DNA of 64,000 nt. Origin: Lodderomyces elongisporus. Taxonomy: Eukaryota > Ascomycota > Pichiomycetes > Serinales > Debaryomycetaceae. The stretch is taken from positions 963,001 through 1,027,000 of the forward strand of contig NC_083680.1 of the NCBI RefSeq assembly GCF_030384665.1, read 5' to 3'. The position numbers and the translations under genes are program-made. Shown piece after piece: positions 31,492 to 43,300 of this stretch (position 1 is its first letter; each line of letters starts with the position of its first letter). Below the pieces are notes generated by a model that was given only the letters and a program-made list of their open reading frames with translations, was not told the DNA's origin and did no database searches.

Positions 31492-34050
31492 TCTTGGAAA
31501 AAAAAAGAAGAAGAAACAAAAAAATAAAAAAAGAAAACTATGGTTTTGCTTTAATGTCTGTTTTTTGTTTGTTTGATAAAAATCTGGAATGCTCTTGGTT
31601 TTATAGATGTGAATCTCTTTCTTGATCTACCATCGCACAAGTGTCATATAGACAATTGAATCTTGAATACAAAAAAAAAGGAATAAATCAACGGTTGGTG
31701 CGGCTGCTGCTGCTGCTGCTGCTGCTGTTGTTGTTGTGCACTGAAAATAAGATAGCACCCTACCTAGCAAGCTTCACTAGTGCCAGCATTTGTAATTATA
31801 TTCAAACAGTTTTAATCTGGCACATTGAATGCTGAAACCAACAGTGTTGTGACGTTGGTACGTCATTTGGGTACAAGTTGTAAATTGTTATGACAAACTT
31901 TTTCTTTGTTTTTCTTTTTCTCTTTTTTTTTTGGTGTGAAAATCAATCAAAATTATTTAATGAGGAAGCTACTCAACCGCTTGATCATAAGGGTACAGAT
32001 TGAAGAGGTAATTTATAGAGCAAAAACTAGATGATATTTACTTAAATGAGGTTGGGAAATGACGGGCTTGAGAATACTTGTACTGACATACCTTTCTGAC
32101 ATGTATTGAGAGTAGCATTCACTACGAGTCACTAGGATTATTGACAAATATCTCGTATAATGATGATGATGATGAAAAGCTTTTGAAAGAATATGCGATG
32201 GAGCAAAAGGTAGGATTGAATACCCATGTAGTGTTTGCAGAAAGTTAGGCCAATCTACGAACATGTGTTTTATAATAGAGTCCAGGGGGGTAGAGATCGT
32301 TGGCGCACAGGCGGTATTGAAAAGTATTGTCGCTATCACTAAAAAAAATACGAAGTAGCAAAAAGCTTGAATGACAGTAGTTGCACACTTCTGCAAAGTA
32401 GAGTAGCTCCACATGTAGAAACGTTGTAACCATATAGTTGGTTAAACAAGATATAATAACTAAGGGTAGTGGGACAGATTTTTGTATATCAAAAGAATGG
32501 AAATAAAATCGAATCAAAAACTACCCTTTATAACGATAATGCTAACAACAAAGAGATATACGGTACAACTACAAAAAAGTTTCAGTAAAAGTTTGCACGT
32601 ACGTAGTAGAGACAATTATCATAGCAAAAAGTAGTTTTGTCTATAAGCCAAAGAAACAAGGCTGGGGTTGTTGTTTTTAAGAGGTTGAAGTTGGGATTTT
32701 GGATTTTCAATATTCCTTGCAATATTGAGGTTGTGGAAGAGAAACAATTACACGAAATTCACCTACTTTTGCGTGGCTTGCACACACACCAAGCTTTGCC
32801 ACTTGTGGTTTGTGTGTGTGTGTGTATGTGTTAATCTTTTTTGTTTCTTTTTTTTTTCTCTCTCTCTCTCTCTCTTTCTAATAAAGAGTAATTGGATATC
32901 CAACATTTTCTATGCATCACTTTACCAGCCCACTTCCCAACCAGCTTGCAAGTAGCCTTGTTTAATAGACCAACGGCTATACTAAGATTAATATGCACTG
33001 GTTTACAAATGCTAGTAAATGAAGATTGAAAAGATATTTAAGGGAGATGTATATTTAGTTTTCATTATATTTTTGTTCAAAATTATACATTAGAGATTCA
33101 TCTACTGTAGTGTAAATAGAAATTAAAATTTGATAACAGATCTCCCCACATAACTCTACGTCATTCAGTTTCTTGTCTGTTTTTTACATTGGCTTATGGT
33201 TTCTTCCAACTCCTTTCTTTCTTTTCTTCTTCTTCTTTTTCTTCTTCTTCTACTACTATTTTTGGGCTTGAACTTGTTTGTGGTGATGGTAGCAGCAATT
33301 GTTTTTTTTTTTTTTTTTTTAAGATTTCGCGTTTCGTGCCACAAAAGGGAGAAAAAGGAAAGGGGGCTTGAAGGGGAAGGGGAAAGAAAGGATTTGAAAA
33401 CAAAAAGTAATGCACTTAACAATCTGTGGAATTTCCCTTTTTGGTAATGCTCTGATTTTCTGAAACAGATCGTCTCGAAAGAATGGCAGATTTCCCAAAA
33501 AAAAAAATAAACTGCCCTTAAACCTCTTTTAGTAGATGTATACATCTTTGGAAACAAAAAGAAAAGAGTAAATAAAAAGGGGGAAAACAGAGAATACGAG
33601 TTCTACATTCTATCTGGAAAAGTGCATTGAAACACCTCCATTATCTAGATGGATTGATTGATTGATCTTTCTTTCTTTCTTTTTTTTACTTCTTTTTGGT
33701 TGTTTCATATCTTTTCATTTATTAACCAACACACTTCCCACTCGTTTGATTTTACCACCTTGATGATACTTTACTAGCCCACACTAAACACTACCAGCTC
33801 CTATATTTCAAGTATACCAACACTTCCACAGTCGTTAACTTTAATTTTCATAGCATCCATACCTCTAACTAAAGACACTCCCTTCTTTTTTTATTCTCAA
33901 TCAAAAAGCTAAACATCTGCGTTAATTACATCAAGTAAAGAATCAACTGTCAACCTTTGGATTCGATTATTATTATTTTTCCCCCCCCCCTCCCATTATA
34001 TACCCTCTTTTGTTTTATTTGTCTATTACCAAAAAAAAAAATAAAGAATA
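31492..34050. other. intergenic, 2.6 kb, with one weak candidate ORF
   Basis: This lies between two divergent genes (JLP2-like and the Rab-GAP). It contains a GCT run (about 31702-31727), a GT repeat (about 32809-32830), a CT repeat (about 32858-32876), T and A runs and a C run near 33980. A 133-codon minus-strand frame (32013-32414) is listed separately. The other frames are short and low-complexity. Confidence 0.55.
32013..32414 (-). CDS. weak candidate ORF, 133 residues, one hydrophobic segment
   Basis: The frame is open from an ATG at 32414. It has one membrane-like segment near the N-terminus (AFCYFVFFLVIATILF, about residues 17-32), a His run (about 80-84) and no recognisable domain. 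Cys and His are frequent, and codon choice looks less biased than in the neighbouring genes. A second hydrophobic minus-strand frame overlaps it at 32245-32517. A frame of this length can arise by chance in this much intergenic DNA, so coding is uncertain. Confidence 0.25.
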   Translation of the reverse strand: MWSYSTLQKCATTVIQAFCYFVFFLVIATILFNTACAPTISTPLDSIIKHMFVDWPNFLQTLHGYSILPFAPSHILSKAFHHHHHYTRYLSIILVTRSECYSQYMSERYVSTSILKPVISQPHLSKYHLVFAL

Positions 34051-36354
34051 ATGATTGATTTTGAACAATTGTTGGAGTTTGAAGACTCTCTTAGCCAGGG
34101 CTTATCAAACACAAATGCCATCGTCTTGCAAAATTTGGCAACCAAAATTGAACATTTTAAAAACAATGAAGAAGAACAACAACAACAACAGCAACAACAA
34201 GAAGAAGACTCGGTGTCAACTGATGCGTCAATCTCATCAACACCATCTCGGGCACTTGCCTCGTTCACTTTGGAACAAGCTACAAGCAATTACAATATAC
34301 TTGAAGATGACTTTGCTTCTTGCACAACATGCAAAGAGCAACTCAGTCAATCAACAAAACTGTGCTGTCAATCTACAGTTGAACAATCCAACTCAACGTT
34401 TTCTAATTTGGACCAACAATATTGGACCTTGTTTCTTGAAAACCCAACACGAACAATCAACACTTTCCCCTATTACACAGAACTCTGCTTAAAACAAGGT
34501 ATCCCCAACTCGTTGAGGTCTGCCATCTGGACAAAACTATTTCTTCTCAATTCCGCAACTGTGCCCAAATCAATGAGCCTCATATACCATAATTTCCAAC
34601 ATTCATATTCAGCAGAAGTCTCTGAGCAGATCAAAAAAGACTTGAACCGCACATTCCCAACAATTCCATTCTTCAAACAACCACAAACAATCAATGACCT
34701 CTCCACCATACTCAACGTCTATGCCAACTACGATGCTGAATTGGGCTACTGCCAGGGCTTACTATTTCTTGTGGGTGTCTTGTATCATCACTTTAAAGGC
34801 GATTGCGAAATGACTTTTTTTGCATTAACCAATGTCATGGATCTCGAAACTGAGCTCCATGATATCTTTACACCAAACTTAATGTCGCAGACATTATCCT
34901 TGTGGTATCGTCAATTTTGCAATATTTTCCAACAAGTAGATTCCGAATTGTATAATCATCTCACAGGGTTTACTGATATGACCACCTTTTTATACCAATG
35001 GTGGCTAACATTTAAAACCTCGCATACTCCAGACACCAGCATCATCAATAGAGTGATGGACTTTTGCATGTTCCAAGGCTGGAAACTTGGAATCTTTAAA
35101 GTTAGTCTTGCATTGATCTTGGTCAACAAGCCCATCTTGATGAGCTTGGGTAAGAAGCTGCAGATAGCAAGTGGTTGCGACCAATTTGGTCATAGATACC
35201 AAAACGAAATTAAAAAGAGCAATATAAATGTTGTTGATGCTAATCATAACTGTAATGATGGAAATGGTGGTCAGGACCATAATAATCATAACAATAACTA
35301 TGATAATGATGATGGTGGTGATGATGATGATGATGAGGTTGTATACCAGCACATGCTCAATGAAGCGAAATGGGGCAAAGTTGTCAGTGATATGGACTAC
35401 TTTTTTGGAGAATTGGTGTTTTCATTTGATGATTCATTGTTTATTGATTTGGAAGACAAATTAGAAAAGCATGCAAATGGTTTAGACCCAAAGGTGGCTA
35501 CAAATGGTGAGAATCACTTGTTTTTGCATACTTTGCATAGCTTGAGAAATTTCTCCTTACTCAAGTCGCCACTTAAAAAACCTACTAAACTTCATACAGC
35601 GAAATTGAATAGTGAACGAATTGACAAAATTAACACATCGAGTTCAAGCTCCATCATTTCGAGCTGGAATAATCTAAGCGATAATAAACGTTCACGTTCG
35701 GGACTGGCTAGCTCCTCATACAACTCACAAAATAGTTCATCACATAGTATATTCTCCACCTCTTTGAATTTGTCTTCTACCCCTTCAAGACAAACGACAT
35801 CGTCAAGTAACTCCTTACTCTTGCCTCATGATAAGATGTTGGAGCAAGAGGATGGAGCAGAAGTTGGGTCGATATACTCGGAGATGTCACAAGAATCTTC
35901 CTACTCAGGAGTAGGAGTATCGGGAAATGTAGAAGTTATGGGAGCAGCAACTTTCTCGCATTCAACGGCAGTTACTACACCCAGTACAGGTTCTTTGTCA
36001 AGACATTCCGCAAAGAATAGCATGACACGTGCATCTGTTGGTGAAGACATAGCTCGAGTTAAATCAGGATCTTCTTCTTCTTCCTCTTCTTCTTCTTCTT
36101 CTTCATCATCATTTGGTGATTACTTCAAGTTGCCGTTTGGACGCTCTTCTACAAACCACACAGGTATTATTATTGAAGAAAAAGAAGAAGAGCAAAAAGC
36201 TAGTGATGGTGATGAGTCGGAAGAGTTGAGACAAAATAACAAAGCTATGAAGGCACTCCTTGAACGTGCATTCCAATTACTCGATGGTAATCATGAACAG
36301 GAAATGGAAGTTGCCATGTTGAAAGGAGAAATCTTACAAGCAATTAGTGACTAG
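34051..36354 (+). CDS. TBC-domain Rab GTPase-activating protein
   Basis: TBC proteins switch off Rab GTPases by supplying an arginine and a glutamine finger. In this 767-residue protein the TBC domain runs about 150-375. Both fingers are present: R200 in IKKDLNRTFP and Q235 in LGYCQG. Later motifs (FTPNLM, VDSELYNHL, WWLTFKTSH, RVMDFCMFQGW) fit helices of the domain. A Gln run lies before the domain (about 45-52). An Asn/Asp-rich loop (about 397-430) interrupts the sequence after it, and the C-terminal third is Ser-rich with a pure Ser run (about 674-688). I cannot tell which yeast Gyp protein is the counterpart. The start is the only upstream ATG, after an A-rich leader. Confidence 0.9.
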   Translation: MIDFEQLLEFEDSLSQGLSNTNAIVLQNLATKIEHFKNNEEEQQQQQQQQEEDSVSTDASISSTPSRALASFTLEQATSNYNILEDDFASCTTCKEQLSQSTKLCCQSTVEQSNSTFSNLDQQYWTLFLENPTRTINTFPYYTELCLKQGIPNSLRSAIWTKLFLLNSATVPKSMSLIYHNFQHSYSAEVSEQIKKDLNRTFPTIPFFKQPQTINDLSTILNVYANYDAELGYCQGLLFLVGVLYHHFKGDCEMTFFALTNVMDLETELHDIFTPNLMSQTLSLWYRQFCNIFQQVDSELYNHLTGFTDMTTFLYQWWLTFKTSHTPDTSIINRVMDFCMFQGWKLGIFKVSLALILVNKPILMSLGKKLQIASGCDQFGHRYQNEIKKSNINVVDANHNCNDGNGGQDHNNHNNNYDNDDGGDDDDDEVVYQHMLNEAKWGKVVSDMDYFFGELVFSFDDSLFIDLEDKLEKHANGLDPKVATNGENHLFLHTLHSLRNFSLLKSPLKKPTKLHTAKLNSERIDKINTSSSSSIISSWNNLSDNKRSRSGLASSSYNSQNSSSHSIFSTSLNLSSTPSRQTTSSSNSLLLPHDKMLEQEDGAEVGSIYSEMSQESSYSGVGVSGNVEVMGAATFSHSTAVTTPSTGSLSRHSAKNSMTRASVGEDIARVKSGSSSSSSSSSSSSSSFGDYFKLPFGRSSTNHTGIIIEEKEEEQKASDGDESEELRQNNKAMKALLERAFQLLDGNHEQEMEVAMLKGEILQAISD

Positions 36355-37240
36355 TTGGTTATAAGTATTGGATACCTACCTTATGCTTGTGTTTGTGAAG
36401 TGTCCAGCACAAGACATAGTAAATTAACACACACACAAATACATATATATATATATATATATGTAAATGAAATGCATTGATTTTTTATTCTCTAGAATAG
36501 GTTCTTGTAGAACGAATAATGCAACTGATAATAAAAAAGTTACTCTAAAGAGGTAGATAGAATCGAATTTGAACAACTCTTTTATCCCAACTTCTAAATT
36601 CTCGTTTTTTCTATAAGAAATCCTATAAAACTATTCAGCTTAACTAGATTTTTCAGATGACGAAAAGAAAAATAAGCATCAATATGGCGTCATTGTATCT
36701 AGTGTACTCTGAAAGTCACTTTTGGTTTCCAGTACAATTAAGTTAATTATACTACCAACTACTGCTATACTCTAGCTGCTTTGTTCTCACCATTTGGTGT
36801 GCAAACTGGCGAAAAAAAAAAATTGTGTTTTGACAATGAGTTATTGCGACAGATCAACACTTCGAAAAATTCACAATCTATATTTTGAAAGGTTAGGGGA
36901 AAAAAAAAATTACCAAAAGAAAAAAAAATAACATAACTTCCAGCATCAAGAAGCAATCAGCAACAAGATCTAAACCTATTGAAAATAATTGACCACAGGA
37001 TCGTATATTTATATACATATACATATATATATATAAAAGGTCATCACACAATCTGTACATATATTACATTCACTCTATTGGAGGATACTACTACAACAAA
37101 CCTTTTAAGCGGAGATTAAATTCGAAAAGGATTAATTTGAAAAAGATAAACCATTGAAGATAGAGCAGCAAAAATTCTTCAATACTTATTTTCTCCTCAA
37201 CGATTTGCAGGTTTTTTTCTAAAAAAAATAACAAAAGATA

Positions 37241-37272
<32 letters not shown>

Positions 37273-37324
37273 TCAACTTAATTCTTTTTCCTTAATTTCA
37301 TACCATTGTGTCACTGCAAATATC
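36355..37324. other. intergenic before NOT1, 970 bp, without a usable upstream start exon
   Basis: The region has TA microsatellites (about 36443-36462 and 37240-37271) and A runs. I looked for a first exon for NOT1. There is no GTATGT donor, and the NOT1 frame is closed by a TAA at 37229-37231. No acceptor joins an ATG exon to the conserved frame. Nothing else is seen. Confidence 0.6.
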
Positions 37325-40300
37325 GTGTCCTCAATTCCACCTACAGAGAGCCCCGGGGGCAAAAACCAGAGGCAGCAACAAACAAAAGTAGCACAAGTAA
37401 CACAACAACAGCAAGGAAAGAAACAGGAGGAAAAAGAAAACGTTGCTAGAGACCCAGAACTTACCAAGGCTATAATCAATCAACTTTGCATCTTACTTTT
37501 AACAGTAGACTACTCAACTGTTGACTCGCATTTCAAGCAGATCAGATTCATCTTACTGAAAGAAGTAGGTGGCAACAACTCACAAGTTTGTTTTAATTAC
37601 TACCAAAAACTTATTAGTTTAATCAGACTCGGTGATTTTTCCAATAAGAAATTAACACCAGTGGAACATATTTTTGCAAAAGAATTAAATTTTATTGCAA
37701 CTGACTTGAGAATAACCGACTCGTTACTCGACCTATTTGATCAACAGTTAAATTTCGCTCAAAAAAGTATTGTTGATTTCGTAGTCAAGTTTGATTGTGA
37801 TATCATCTTTTCTTTTATCTTATTAATTCGATACAATAATCCATCAAACACAGAAGCCGCTAGAGCATTTATCAGAGACCACTCATTAGAGCTTTCCGAT
37901 TTACTCAAGGATAGAAAATTTCCACAAAACTACAATTGGAGCCTTTTATTAGAGTCAATTTTAAACACTCCATACTTTCCGTTTTTGCATAAACTATTAA
38001 TTCTTAGTTCATTAAAAGCTTTCAAGTTAACTATCGAACCAATAAGCAAATTTTACCAAAATATACTCAAGATGTCCTTTAAAGAATTAATTACAGAAGT
38101 TGGATTTGACGACTTAGTACCTGAAAAATTGTTACCCAGCTTGTTGCAGATTAAACCAAATGAGGTTGACGAGGGTATTGCATTGGTTCTAGCAGAGATC
38201 TTGATTCCTGGGTCACAAGGGATCAATAAGAATGCACACCTTCAACAACAAACATTGCCAGAGGCTAACGCCAAGGGAGCACAACTTCAAGCAAGCTTCC
38301 GAGCCATTGAGGCACAACTGGGCACGAACAAACTTAGCATCAATTGGTATGAGGTGTTTAACCATATGCAGCAAAACCTATTTGAAGCAGGTCGGAGATA
38401 TAAACTTCCAACAGCAGTTAGCTTGACACAGTTTTTGTCATCATTGGACTTTAAACAGGAGCCATTAGATATTTTTTTCAACTACGATTGGTATTTTGAC
38501 AAGACATTACTTTACCTTTTGCAAACTGCTGATCCGGCGCAAGGTGCTTATGACATATCCTTACTGAACAACTTGGCACTTTGCTTTGAAGAAGACAAGG
38601 CAACCCCTCCCCAACCAGGAAGACGAAATATCTTACGTTTCATCAATATCGGTAAGTTTGAGTTGAAAGCATTGTCTGGTGCTCAGGCTCAGCAGGTGAC
38701 TAAACACCTCAACGAAAAAGAAGTCAAGCTTAATACCTTTATCAATCAACAATTTGATCATGATTATAGAGTGTTTCCTGAATACGTGTTGGCAGCTGCA
38801 GTCTCTATGATTGAAAGGACGCCTTTTATCAATGACTTGGTCGACACATTATTTGGATTGTTGATGGATAGCGATTCGCCGACATTACCCAAGGTTATGC
38901 GTGTAATGCTGGAGACTGGTTTGGCCATTTCACAATTGGTAAGTTATTATAATAGCAGAAAGACTGTTGTTGCTGCTCAAAAAGTAGCTAACGTGGCCTC
39001 GAGGATTGGTATTATAAACGAAGTGATTGCTCAATTTTGGACAACAGATATCAATAGTGCAGTAAGTGTTCTTGTTGAATCATCTTTTTATGGCGTCGAT
39101 ATCAAGGGTGAATTGGATACTAAATTGAAAGATCAGCAATTCAAAAAACCGTTGTACATTGCTTTGCTTGATGTTCTTAACGAAAGAGCACAAAAGGATT
39201 ATGAAGCATTCCAACAACATCAACAACGTGAACAAAACCCACAATCAGCTAGTGGTGGTATTCCACCTTCTCTTTCTCGTCAACTTCCATTCTTGAAAAT
39301 TAGTACAGTTAACACGTTGGTAGAAAAATTGAAAAACAGCAGTGGATTGATTGATTTGAAGAAATGGAAAAACTTGCAAATCTTGATCTTGACCACTTAC
39401 CCAAGACTCATCAATTTTGGTAGTGGTCATGATGAAGTCATCTTGGCCAATGAGGCAAAATCAACTTTTTTCCCTCAGGAAGTGGAGTTGGAAATGAAAG
39501 AGTATTATTCAAAAATGTACAGCAAGGCAGTTGAAATTCCAGAGGTTGTTGATGCATTAATCAAAATGAAGTCTAGTGATGACCCCCACCAGCAAGATGT
39601 ATTTGCATGCATGATTCATTCGCTTTTGGATGAGTATAAGTTTTTTTCTGAATACCCATTAGCTGCATTGGCTTCAACTTCGTTATTGTTTGGTGCATTG
39701 TTGGAGAATGATTTGATTCATGGAACAACACTTACAGTCGCCCTCAATTTCATCTTTGAGTCATGTAATCAACCACCAGAGTCAAAGCTTTTCAAATTTG
39801 CTGTACAATCATTGTATAATTTCAAATCAAAATTGCATGAGTACCCTATTTATTGTAAACACTTGTTGGAATGTCAATCATTGGCAACGCATGCCAAGAT
39901 GTATCAAGTGGTGAAAGATGCGGCAAATGGAATACCATGTGGTGGTGCTAACTCGGCTACAGGTGCAACTCAAACACCTACTCCCGACGTTGGACCCAAA
40001 TATCAATCTATCAATTACGTTGAGCAAGCTGTAGGATCAGTGCAACAAGAAGAGCCATCTGAAGAAATCAAGGATAAATTGTTATTTGCAGTCAATAATA
40101 TGACAATGGAAAATATGAGATTGACCGAGATCAAGAGTCATTTGCAAGAGGCATATTATGCTTGGTTTGCTGATTATTTGGTGGGAGATAGGGCTAGAGC
40201 CGAGCCAAATAACCATAAATTGTACTCGGATTTGGTTGAGAGCTTGGCAGATCCAATATTTACCGAATATGTGATGAATGTTACTATGAAAGAAGTATTC

Positions 40301-43300
40301 ACCATCATTAGGAATTTCAAGGACTCGAGATCAGAGAGAAACCAGTTGAAGAATCTTGGTGCTTGGTTGGGAAGAATTACTTTAGCCATTGATAAACCAT
40401 TGCGCAGAGATTTGATTGCATTGAAGTTCCTCCTTGTTGAGGCATACGACTTTAAGTCTTTGCCATTGATCATTCCATTCGTGTGTAAGATTTTGGACCA
40501 AGCACAATTTTCAAGAGTGTTTAAGCCTCCAAACCCATGGATTTTAGGTATAATGAGTGTTTTGGCTGAGTTGTACGAGCATGCTGATTTGAAGCTTCAG
40601 CTCAAGTTTGAAGTTGAAGTGTTGCTCAACTCATTTGAAATGAAAGTAACTGATCTTGAACAAAGCACAATTATTAGAAACCACAGCAGTGACGCTACCG
40701 CATTAGCTCAAATGTTTGGTCTTCTTCCACAAGTTGGACAAGCTCAACTTACCTCAGAATTGTCAAGATTGAATTTGGATGCTGGTAGTGGAAGTAGCGA
40801 CCTGCCAAGTTCTAATGTTCCATTATTCCCACCGCAGGCTGGCATTAAAAAGCAACTACAACAATTTCAGCAACCTCCGCTTTCACTTCAACAACAACAA
40901 GCACAGGCTCAAGCTCAAGCTCAAGCTCAAGTACCAGCAAACTCTATCCACGCGCCTCAACCACAACAAGTACAACCGCAAACTCAGCAAGAATCTGGTT
41001 GGGATACCAGTTTCAGCCAGTTAGTGGGCAATTCTGTATTCACTCAACATGCTAATTTGAGAAGAGCTTTCCAAGCTTCATTGTCTCGTGCTGTAAGAGA
41101 ATGTGCAATTCCTATAATGAATCGAGTTTCCGAAGCTGTGCTTGTCACCACTGAGTATCTCATTAAGAAAGATTTTGCCACCGAAGTTGATGTCGACAAA
41201 TTCAGACAAAGTTATAGAAGGTTGGCGCAACAATTGGCTCATAGTATGGTTTTATGCAGCGGTAAAAAGATTTTGGCTGAGACTATCGAAGCTACAATGT
41301 TGCAGCTTTTGGGAAATAATCCCAACGATATTCCTATGTTGGAGCTCAGCAACGCCGTTCAAGCCAATGTTGGCCTTTGTGTCGATATTGTGGACAAGAT
41401 TGCCACTAACAATATTACTGATTTGATTGATGAGAGAATGAGGCCATACATTTTGAATCGTGAACGCCATAAATTCGGTCAACCATATATTGAAAATGGC
41501 ACACCAGAATCCTCGTTAAGACTTCCAGAACCATTGGGCTTGAGTACTAGAGGATTGAGTGCACAGCAATTGAAGATATACGAGCATTTTGGTGAGTTTT
41601 CTGGTGTGGAAAGAAGCAATGCTCCTACCCCGCTCATTGCACAACCGCAACCACACCAACCTCTAGTGCAACAACTTCCACAACAATTACCACAACACCT
41701 ACCACAACACCTCCAACAACAACAGCTGCAACAACAACTGCAACAACAACAACAGCAACAACAGCAACAACAATATCAGCAGCAGCAGCAACAAGTGCTT
41801 CAACAACTGCAACCACATCAACTCCAACAGATTACACAAGACTTCCCGGCACATCAACAACAATCGAGAATGTTACAAGAGGATGTGGCCTCTGTCGAAC
41901 AGCTTTTCGCTATCATCACACAGTACTGTGAAAAGGCCATCAATCTTCTTGCAGATGTTACTGAGACTAAGATTGCTGATTTACCACCAAACCATCCAAT
42001 CATGACGGCTCTCACTCAGGCATTAAGTATTGCTCAAGCAAATGCCATCAAGTTCCCTGATTTGTTGCTCAAGGCAGCGCAATATGCTGTTAATTGTCTC
42101 TTTACACAAGCACACGAAAATTCTATAGCAAACGAAATCTATGTGATTATGCTCGACAAATTGTGTGAATTTTCTCCCTCAACAGCAAAGGATGTCACTT
42201 GGTGGTTAGTCAATTCATCGGATCAACGTAAATTTAATATGCCGGTAATTTTATCGTTGTTGAAAGTACAATTGATTCAACCAACTAAATTGGATTCATC
42301 TATTGGTGCATTGATCAAGGAGTCAAACAATCCAGTTGTTGTGAAATTTGGTGCTACATTATTGTACAGTATATTTACAGCGGAGGATTTGGCGCGTCCC
42401 ATTGCATTGAGATCAGAATTTGCCCACACCTTGGATGCATTGTATGAGTACCAGAGATTGCAATTTAATGACAATGATGAGGAGAACAAGCAGGCCAAGG
42501 CCGAAGTTGACAAGTTGTTTGAAGTCCTTGGTAAAGCTGACCCTGTATCAAAGGAGTTGTTTGCCCAGTTGGGTTACGTTTTTGCTGAATGGGTAAGGTT
42601 ATTGTCGCATGGAAACGAGCAGCTGAAAAAGGATGCATCAGAAGAAGACTTTATTGCTGGTTTAGTCGAGTCTGGTATTTTAACTAACCCCGTGCATTTC
42701 AAATCATTTTGGAAGGCTGCTATTGAAATATCAGTTGCTTTGTTTGGTACCGAGCACGAGTTGAGAAGCCGTACTCAACATGAGGCTTATTTGTCGGTTG
42801 ATTGTTTGGCTATTTTGGTGGTTCGTGTGGTTATGAATGTTGAAAATGAAGCTCATGCAATTTCGTACCTCAAAAACATTATTGGTGTTGTGTTGTTCAA
42901 CTTGATTAGTGAGCACGAAGAGGCTAAGGCGGCATGGAATGAACGTGCATATTTCAGATTCTTTTCATCGTTGCTATCAGCATGGAACGATGTATCTGTA
43001 TTGGACAATGATGCGACAAAGAGTCTTGACTCGCAATTTTTCCAATTTATTGGTGAGTGCTTCAACTCGCTTCAACCAATAGTACTTCCCGGTTTCACTT
43101 TTGCATGGATCTCGCTTATCAGCCACCGCATGTTTTTGCCCAGATTAATGGAATTGCCTGATGGTGAAGGCTATGCAGTAGGTGTCAAATTGTTGCTGGC
43201 ATTGTTCAAGTTTCAGGATACTTATCAGCTCAAAGAAAATAGCCATGATGTGTCAAATGTCACATTTAAGGCAATAAATAGAATCTTTGTTGGCTTGTTG

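Noticed and set aside
32637..32834. Plus-strand frame with protein-like composition
   Set aside because: It has no ATG, ends in a GT microsatellite and has no motif.
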